DNA of 16,692 nucleotides from Opitutia bacterium (lineage in GTDB: Bacteria; Verrucomicrobiota; Verrucomicrobiia; Opitutales; JANYDI01): the NCBI GenBank assembly GCA_025363695.1, contig JANYDI010000118.1, forward strand, positions 1 through 16,692, read 5' to 3'. Both the position numbers and the translations under genes were made by a program. Below the pieces are notes generated by a model, which saw only the letters and a program-made list of their open reading frames with translations, did not search any database and had not been told where the DNA came from. The stretch's first letter is position 1. Each line of letters opens with the position of its first letter. Below are positions 12,908-16,692 of the stretch, piece after piece.

Positions 12908-13402
12908 GGGCTCAGAGTCTACAGCCTCTTCAAGGATTGTCAAGTTCTTTGGCTCAGGAGACGATAAAAGATGTTCCATTTGTGCTAACTGCATACGGAT
13001 CAGCAGGTTCCTGTTTTCCAGGGCTTCGGCTTGAAAAAAAGTCAAAGAACAGGCTGTATTGCTTAAAATTTCGAAAAGTTTTTGCAGCAAGTTTAAAGGC
13101 AATTGCAGATGAATCCAAGCGGCTTGCTGAGGCGCTGCGAGCTGCGCCTTGAGCACCTGCGTCATGGGAAGGCTTTCGAGCTCCGAACGCAGAGCTGAAA
13201 ACCAATCGGATGCTGGGCGTTTTTGGGAAAGTTTTTCTGAAAAGTCCTGATTATGGCGACACAGCGCCTGGTAATGGGCGTACGAGGGCTCCTTTAGAGC
13301 CTTGAAGGACGCTTGTGCTTGCTGCCCCTGATACAGCAGCCAAGCTCGCTGCGCCAGCAAGCCTAAAACGGCAAAGGCAAGGTATTTCAATTTAGGGTTC
13401 AC
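12581..13402 (-). CDS. GspM/PilO-like membrane protein fused in frame to thioredoxin
   Basis: One open frame of 273 residues joins two unlike parts. Residues 1-165 have a short cytoplasmic start (MNPKLKY), one membrane helix (about 7-22), a charged helical segment and a small alpha/beta region, which is the layout of GspM or PilO, inner-membrane assembly proteins that pair with GspL/PilN. Residues 166-273 are a complete thioredoxin: F-W-A-P-W-C-G-P-C (Cys196 and Cys199), V-D-D-N-P, and cis-Pro240 in S-I-P-T. The second part begins with Met166 and is 108 residues long, the normal size of cytoplasmic TrxA. Made as a fusion, the thioredoxin would sit in the periplasm, tied to the secretion apparatus. 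Made from Met166, it would be a normal cytoplasmic TrxA. GTG start, overlapping the upstream stop by four bases. The GspM assignment rests on layout and position, not sequence motifs. Confidence 0.75.
   Translation of the reverse strand: MNPKLKYLAFAVLGLLAQRAWLLYQGQQAQASFKALKEPSYAHYQALCRHNQDFSEKLSQKRPASDWFSALRSELESLPMTQVLKAQLAAPQQAAWIHLQLPLNLLQKLFEILSNTACSLTFFQAEALENRNLLIRMQLAQMEHLLSSPEPKNLTILEEAVDSEPMNTYIADLTDATFDAAVQSGVVLVDFWAPWCGPCRTIAPVLAELAEEMQGKVSFAKVSVDDNPNTPARFGIVSIPTLIVFKNGEEVNRSIGLSSKAALSKLLNAVVDK
12916..12943 (-). promoter_or_regulatory. Candidate internal promoter in front of the thioredoxin part
   Basis: On the minus strand TTGACA (12943-12938) is followed 16 bases later by TAGACT (12921-12916). 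The expected transcription start falls at or within a couple of bases of the ATG at 12907, which would make a leaderless or near-leaderless message. A purine stretch (GAAGAGG) is present but about 17 bases before the ATG, too far for a standard Shine-Dalgarno. Confidence 0.4.
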
Positions 13403-14367
13403 AAGTAAAGCTCCTGATTGTAAATAAATAAAACCTCAAAATCAAGCCGATTTTCTGAAACCAAGAGCGACTTTGAAACCACTTTGTCGATGTTTAGCCG
13501 TGCTAAAAAGCTTTCTAGGCTACCCTCTAAGCCTTCAGGATCTGCAGCCTGACGACCCAAAACGATACCTTTAAGTGAAAGCAAGCCATTATCCTCCCAC
13601 GTTATGCCTTGCAAAAACACGTCATCAAGGCAAGTTTCCAAACGCGTAAACAAAAGCGGTAGGTGATAAAGCCCTGACTGCCTCAGGCGAGCAGACAAGG
13701 CACTCAACTGTGCTTTTCGAGCTTCTTCTAAAGAGATAGCATCCCAAAGCTGTTGCGCGGCCTGAAGCTGCTCACGCGCGGCTTGGATTTTTTTATGAGC
13801 GCGGATATTACCAAAAATCAAGCCCAGCAAGATCAACCCCAGTCCCAGCGCAGCGCTTAGGTGTTTTTGTTTTGAAAGAATAAGAGCTCCGCTGCCTTGA
13901 GGCAAAAGATTTGCCTGTCCATAGGCTTCCGGTGAAGCCTGCTGAACGGCTTGCGGCCCTAGCCAAGCCAGTTGCAGCCCTGAAGCCGAAAACGCCGTTA
14001 CAAAAGCTTGAGCCAGCGCAGGATCCAAAAAAGCCCCGACTCCATAGACCGTATGCGCCCGTTGCTGTGTAGGCCAAAAAGCACTCAGAACCGGAGACGC
14101 TGCCCCTGCGTAACGCCACAGGCCATACGCCTGAAGGACTTGGCTATCCTCTGGCGATGCCCCTTTGGGAACCTCTAAAAAAACCGCCCGCACCCAATCA
14201 TCCGGTAAAAACGCGGCTACAGGGCCCTTAGGGCGATTAATGGCCGTGCTATGGGCGAGGGCCCCTGCCCAAGCGACAATTTGCTCTAGGGCTGTTTCCC
14301 CAGGAGCCGCTGTCCAAGCGCTTTTTCCCAAACGCACACGGCCCGGTTCTAAGGTAATCACTTGCAT
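13399..14367 (-). CDS. GspL-like type II secretion / PilM-PilN-like assembly protein
   Basis: The 322-residue protein has the GspL layout. The N-terminal cytoplasmic part (1-165) starts M-Q-V-I-T-L-E-P, like an actin-type PilM fold. A PilN-style N-L-L-P motif at 153-156 comes before a single membrane helix (about 169-187). A helical linker (A-H-K-K-I-Q-A-A-R-E-Q-L, likely coiled coil) and a small periplasmic alpha/beta domain (about 230-322) follow. GspL bridges the secretion ATPase GspE to the periplasmic GspM and the pseudopilus. Sequence similarity is weak, so the call rests on layout and on its position between pseudopilin genes and a GspM-like gene. It starts three bases after the GspI-like stop, and its TGA overlaps the next GTG by four bases. 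GspE, GspF and the secretin are not in the window. Confidence 0.65.
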   Translation of the reverse strand: MQVITLEPGRVRLGKSAWTAAPGETALEQIVAWAGALAHSTAINRPKGPVAAFLPDDWVRAVFLEVPKGASPEDSQVLQAYGLWRYAGAASPVLSAFWPTQQRAHTVYGVGAFLDPALAQAFVTAFSASGLQLAWLGPQAVQQASPEAYGQANLLPQGSGALILSKQKHLSAALGLGLILLGLIFGNIRAHKKIQAAREQLQAAQQLWDAISLEEARKAQLSALSARLRQSGLYHLPLLFTRLETCLDDVFLQGITWEDNGLLSLKGIVLGRQAADPEGLEGSLESFLARLNIDKVVSKSLLVSENRLDFEVLFIYNQELYL

Positions 14368-14370
14368 CCT

Positions 14371-14832
14371 CTAGGTACGTGTTCGGGAAGCACATAAAGC
14401 TTCCCAGGCCTCTCGTTTTTTTTCTAAGGCCGCCTTCCTTTGATCGGCATCCGTCCACTCAGGGCGATACAGGTAGCGGACCTCTTCCCAGTGTGCCTGC
14501 TTGGGATCGTCTCGTTTTTCTAAAAATTCGAGCACGAGGGTAACCTTGAGTACGTCGTCAAATTCCGTTTCCTCAACATCGGTAGAAAAGCGAACCCGCC
14601 CCGAGCCCAGGGTTTGGATGTCCCCCGAGGGCTTGATTTCCTCACGAGCTGTGACGTCATAAAGAGTATCCTCAATAAAACGCATATCGGCTAAACGCGG
14701 ATCATCGGCCTTCACGGCCTCCAAGCACAGCATGGCCCCTACGTAGCTTTGCGAAAGCACGACGATGGCAGCGGTAAACAAAGCCATGGCAATGACGACT
14801 TCTATGAGCGATAATCCCTGCTGTTTTTTCAT
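14371..14832 (-). CDS. Type II secretion pseudopilin, GspI-like (type IV pilin signal)
   Basis: The 153-residue protein begins MKKQQGLSLIEVVIAMALFTAAIVVLSQ, a class III (type IV pilin-like) leader. Cleavage by prepilin peptidase is expected after Gly6, followed by L-S-L-I-E with the conserved Glu5 of the mature form and a hydrophobic helix. The E-V-V-I-A-M-A-L start and the short length suit a minor pseudopilin such as GspI. The C-terminal third is rich in Lys, Glu and Trp. The ATG overlaps the stop of the upstream pseudopilin gene (ATGA), which implies translational coupling. Confidence 0.8.
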   Translation of the reverse strand: MKKQQGLSLIEVVIAMALFTAAIVVLSQSYVGAMLCLEAVKADDPRLADMRFIEDTLYDVTAREEIKPSGDIQTLGSGRVRFSTDVEETEFDDVLKVTLVLEFLEKRDDPKQAHWEEVRYLYRPEWTDADQRKAALEKKREAWEALCASRTRT

Positions 14833-15305
14833 TTTTCTAAGATACAGGATGAAAAGCTATCGAGCCGAAAGCTCCGCGTGTCTTCCTTGGTCGACAAAAC
14901 AACCTGAACACTCGGACTGCCGCCATCAGCACCAAAGGGCAAAACGGCCAAGGCAACGCTGTCTTGCTGGGCAATTTTGCTCGAAAGCCCCTTCTGAGGC
15001 AAATAGCCATAAAAAATAGCCTCCACATGCGGCATGGGCAGCGACATCAAGACCTCCTCCTGCGGATTCATGATCTGACAAGCGCCTTCTCGCATGCGCA
15101 AATAAACGCTTTCACCTCGGGAAATGGCTTGCATGCGGGCCTCTTGGACGGCCTCCAAAAAAGGCACGCTCGGGTCTTTAGCTGAAAACGCATCCAGAAG
15201 TGTCCCAAAATTGGTAATCACCAAAGAGCCTACCAGGCCAATAATGGCCGCTACGATGAGGATTTCAATAATCGAAAAGCCGCGTGTTTTTTTAAAAAAA
15301 AGCAT
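14829..15305 (-). CDS. Type II secretion pseudopilin, GspH-like (type IV pilin signal)
   Basis: The frame is open from 15440, but the first 45 codons are antisense-frame noise within the upstream aminotransferase gene. The ATG at 15305 gives MLFFKKTRGFSIIEILIVAAIIG, a type IV pilin-like leader with cleavage after Gly9 and mature F-S-I-I-E. The 158-residue product has an S-R-G-E-S-V-Y-L-R strand region after the helix, like GspH/FimT pseudopilins. A good ribosome binding site (GGGGGGTAAGGAC) lies just upstream, inside the end of the aminotransferase gene, and the two genes overlap by 14 bases in different frames. It would be a minor, tip-region pseudopilin. Confidence 0.82.
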   Translation of the reverse strand: MLFFKKTRGFSIIEILIVAAIIGLVGSLVITNFGTLLDAFSAKDPSVPFLEAVQEARMQAISRGESVYLRMREGACQIMNPQEEVLMSLPMPHVEAIFYGYLPQKGLSSKIAQQDSVALAVLPFGADGGSPSVQVVLSTKEDTRSFRLDSFSSCILEK

Positions 15306-16470
15306 AGTCCTTACCCCCCTTTTTATGGCAGAAGCGCGCAATGCGTTCAACACTATTTTGGAGCAACTCAGAATTGGCCCCATAATTGATGCGCACAAGG
15401 CTATTGTCTCCGATTCGGGACCCTGGCAGCACCGCAACATACTCCTGCTCTAATAGCTCAGCCGCAAAAGTCGCGCCATCCATCCCCAAAGCCTCCACAT
15501 TTACCAGTAAAAAAAAGGCCCCTTCCGGCGCTGCGCAACTTAGGCAATCCAGGATACTCAGCGTACTTACCAGCAAATTACGTCGTGAATTTAACGAAAT
15601 ACGCATCGTTGTCAGGGCTTCCAAGCACTCGATGGGATGCGTAAATACAGACAAGGCCGCGAACTGAACGAAGGTATTCGGACAGCCCGTTATGTGCGCC
15701 TGCAGGGCCTCCATCGCCTGGATAAGCGGCATAGGCCCCACCGTTGTCCCAAGACGCCAACCCGCATAGGTTTTGCTAAAACCTGAAAGCGTTACGGTAC
15801 AAGCCGCAGCTTCAGGACTCAAGGAACCGATACTCACATGCTCGCGGCCATCGTAGACAAAATGCTCGTAAATCTCGTCAGACAGGATATACAAACGGTA
15901 CTTAAGGGCCAGCGCCAAAAAGCTTTCGAGCTCTTCCCGAGTATAAACGACGCCGCTAGGGTTATTAGGGTTACTCAGGATAATGAGCCGCGTTTTGCTT
16001 GTAATGGCTGCCTCAAGCGCCTCAGCCGTGAGTCTGAACCCGGCCTCCCTCTGCGTCTTAACAAAAACAGCCGTGGCCCCGACCAGCTTCACCATTTCAG
16101 GATAACTCGTCCAATACGGCGAGGGAATCAACACCTCATCGCCAGCCTGGCACGTAGCCATTAAACTGAGATAACCCGAGCATTCAGCTCCGGGGCTCAC
16201 CAACACCTGCGACGGGCCCACAGGATAGCCGCGCTGGGTATAACGTTCCGCCAGGGCTTCACGCAAAGGATGTATACCCCCCACCGGCGAATAATGCGTT
16301 TTCCCATCAACAAGCGCCTGCATACAAGCCTCCTTGATGCATGCAGGCGTATCAAAGGCCAGATCCCCCACGCTTAAATCGTAAACCCTATGCCCCGAGG
16401 CCTTCAAGGCCACGATACGCTCCGCAATCCCCGAAGAACCACGAACCTCTAAAGCACGCTGCGATAACAC
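15292..16470 (-). CDS. Class I PLP aminotransferase (aspartate/prephenate aminotransferase-like)
   Basis: The 392-residue fold-type I aminotransferase is close in layout to bacterial aspartate aminotransferase subgroup Ib: S-V-G-D-x-A-F-D-T-P at 33-42, P-S-P-Y-W-T-S-Y-P-E-M at 116-126, N-P-N-N-P-S-G at 167-173, S-D-E-I-Y-E at 197-202, and the PLP lysine in S-G-F-S-K (Lys233). A later V-R-I-N-Y-G holds the arginine that usually binds the substrate carboxylate. After the lysine, the family normally reads K-x-Y-A-M-T-G-W-R, but here it is K-T-Y-A-G-W-R, two residues shorter. The start is GTG with GGGGGA just upstream. It is the first gene of the operon, overlapping the GspH-like gene. Its presence with secretion genes looks like genomic packing rather than shared function. 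Exact substrate is not certain. Confidence 0.82.
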   Translation of the reverse strand: MLSQRALEVRGSSGIAERIVALKASGHRVYDLSVGDLAFDTPACIKEACMQALVDGKTHYSPVGGIHPLREALAERYTQRGYPVGPSQVLVSPGAECSGYLSLMATCQAGDEVLIPSPYWTSYPEMVKLVGATAVFVKTQREAGFRLTAEALEAAITSKTRLIILSNPNNPSGVVYTREELESFLALALKYRLYILSDEIYEHFVYDGREHVSIGSLSPEAAACTVTLSGFSKTYAGWRLGTTVGPMPLIQAMEALQAHITGCPNTFVQFAALSVFTHPIECLEALTTMRISLNSRRNLLVSTLSILDCLSCAAPEGAFFLLVNVEALGMDGATFAAELLEQEYVAVLPGSRIGDNSLVRINYGANSELLQNSVERIARFCHKKGGKDYAFF

Positions 16471-16528
16471 GATCCCCCATGCAATAAACTAAAAGCCTAA
16501 AGGTCAATGATTAAAGTGGAAAAAAAGG

Positions 16529-16692
16529 CTAGGGGGCGCTTGCTCCCCTTAGGATGGTTTTAGGGGGGCATTGGGGTTTGGGACGGCGTCATGGAAGTGA
16601 CTCACGCACCGTAGTGCGCTACGCACTTCCCTTCCTTGTCCGAACCCCCAATGCCCGCCCTAAAACCAGCTCGAAGCAATTCATAAGATACA
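16529..16692 (-). repeat. Composite palindromic element E8 (long form, cut by window end)
   Basis: The visible 164 bases carry an A-type end (CTAGGGGGCGC-TTG-CTCCCCTTAG), the complete palindrome D and the start of the GCTCGAAGCAATTC spacer. It is nearly identical to 4203-4362 of E5, with about eight differences. In the D arm GGTTTTAGG pairs perfectly with CCTAAAACC, where E5 has a mismatch. Hairpins C, B and A should follow beyond the window. It lies upstream of the aminotransferase gene, about 60 bases from its start. Confidence 0.92.

Noticed and set aside
1..16692. CRISPR array
   Set aside because: The repeats are separated by genes of different lengths, not by uniform spacers, and no cas gene is present.
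1..16692. Insertion sequence with its own transposase
   Set aside because: No frame inside or next to any element resembles a transposase. The elements can at most be non-autonomous.

Overview
The window looks like a chromosomal segment of a Verrucomicrobiota bacterium, probably from the Opitutae/Puniceicoccales side. The best phylogenetic evidence is a pair of short ribosomal-type genes on the minus strand (5758-6096). One is an L33 of the distinctive ECxEARKEGKPPSRY type. It is followed three bases later by the 52-residue 'small basic protein' (MSQHNSFR...LKRYER..LPKTKP), a family I know only from Verrucomicrobia and Chlamydiae. A DapL-type LL-diaminopimelate aminotransferase, lipid A-related genes and type II secretion genes fit a Gram-negative PVC bacterium. 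A large LRR protein and a secreted lipase hint at a host-associated life. The lineage is inferred without database searches.

Layout. 186-1936 (+): two unrecognised, relatively AT-rich genes for exported or membrane-anchored proteins. 2043-5428 (-): a Gfo/Idh/MocA oxidoreductase, then dapL, then a lipoprotein M48 metalloprotease. 5758-6096 (-): rpmG and the small basic protein gene, diverging from a PagL-like lipid A deacylase gene at 6161-6649 (+). 6815-10147 (+): a 1110-residue exported LRR protein of the cysteine-containing (FBXL/AMN1-like) type, with an internal duplication. 10160-10236 (-): tRNA-Arg(TCT). 10348-11439 (+): a secreted class 3 lipase. 11796-16470 (-): a tight six-gene operon, read from high to low coordinates, with aminotransferase, GspH-like and GspI-like pseudopilins, GspL-like protein, GspM/PilO-like protein fused in frame to thioredoxin, and a YmdB-type metallophosphoesterase. 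Neighbours there overlap by 4-14 bases or lie 3 bases apart.

The most striking content is intergenic. Eight copies (E1-E8) of a composite palindromic element fill most boundaries between transcription units: 1-136, 1020-1150, 1955-2066, 2826-2946, 4203-4499, 5461-5760, 11456-11760 and 16529-16692. They add up to roughly a tenth of the window. Each is a string of hairpins: A (CTAAGGGG...CCCCTTAG), B (a ~50-base AT-rich hairpin nested in a GGATCC/GGTAT outer stem), C (a small GATC hairpin), and in the long form D (a ~100-base cruciform-like palindrome). Stem sequences differ between copies, but both arms change together, so pairing is kept. No copy interrupts a gene or sits inside the tight operon. 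In two genes the element supplies the last codons and the stop (a shared RG-x-CAP tail), and in two places its hairpin C ends within a few bases of the next start codon. This behaves like a genome-wide family of structured, possibly mobile, intercistronic elements with terminator-like features. It is the best candidate here for something undescribed.
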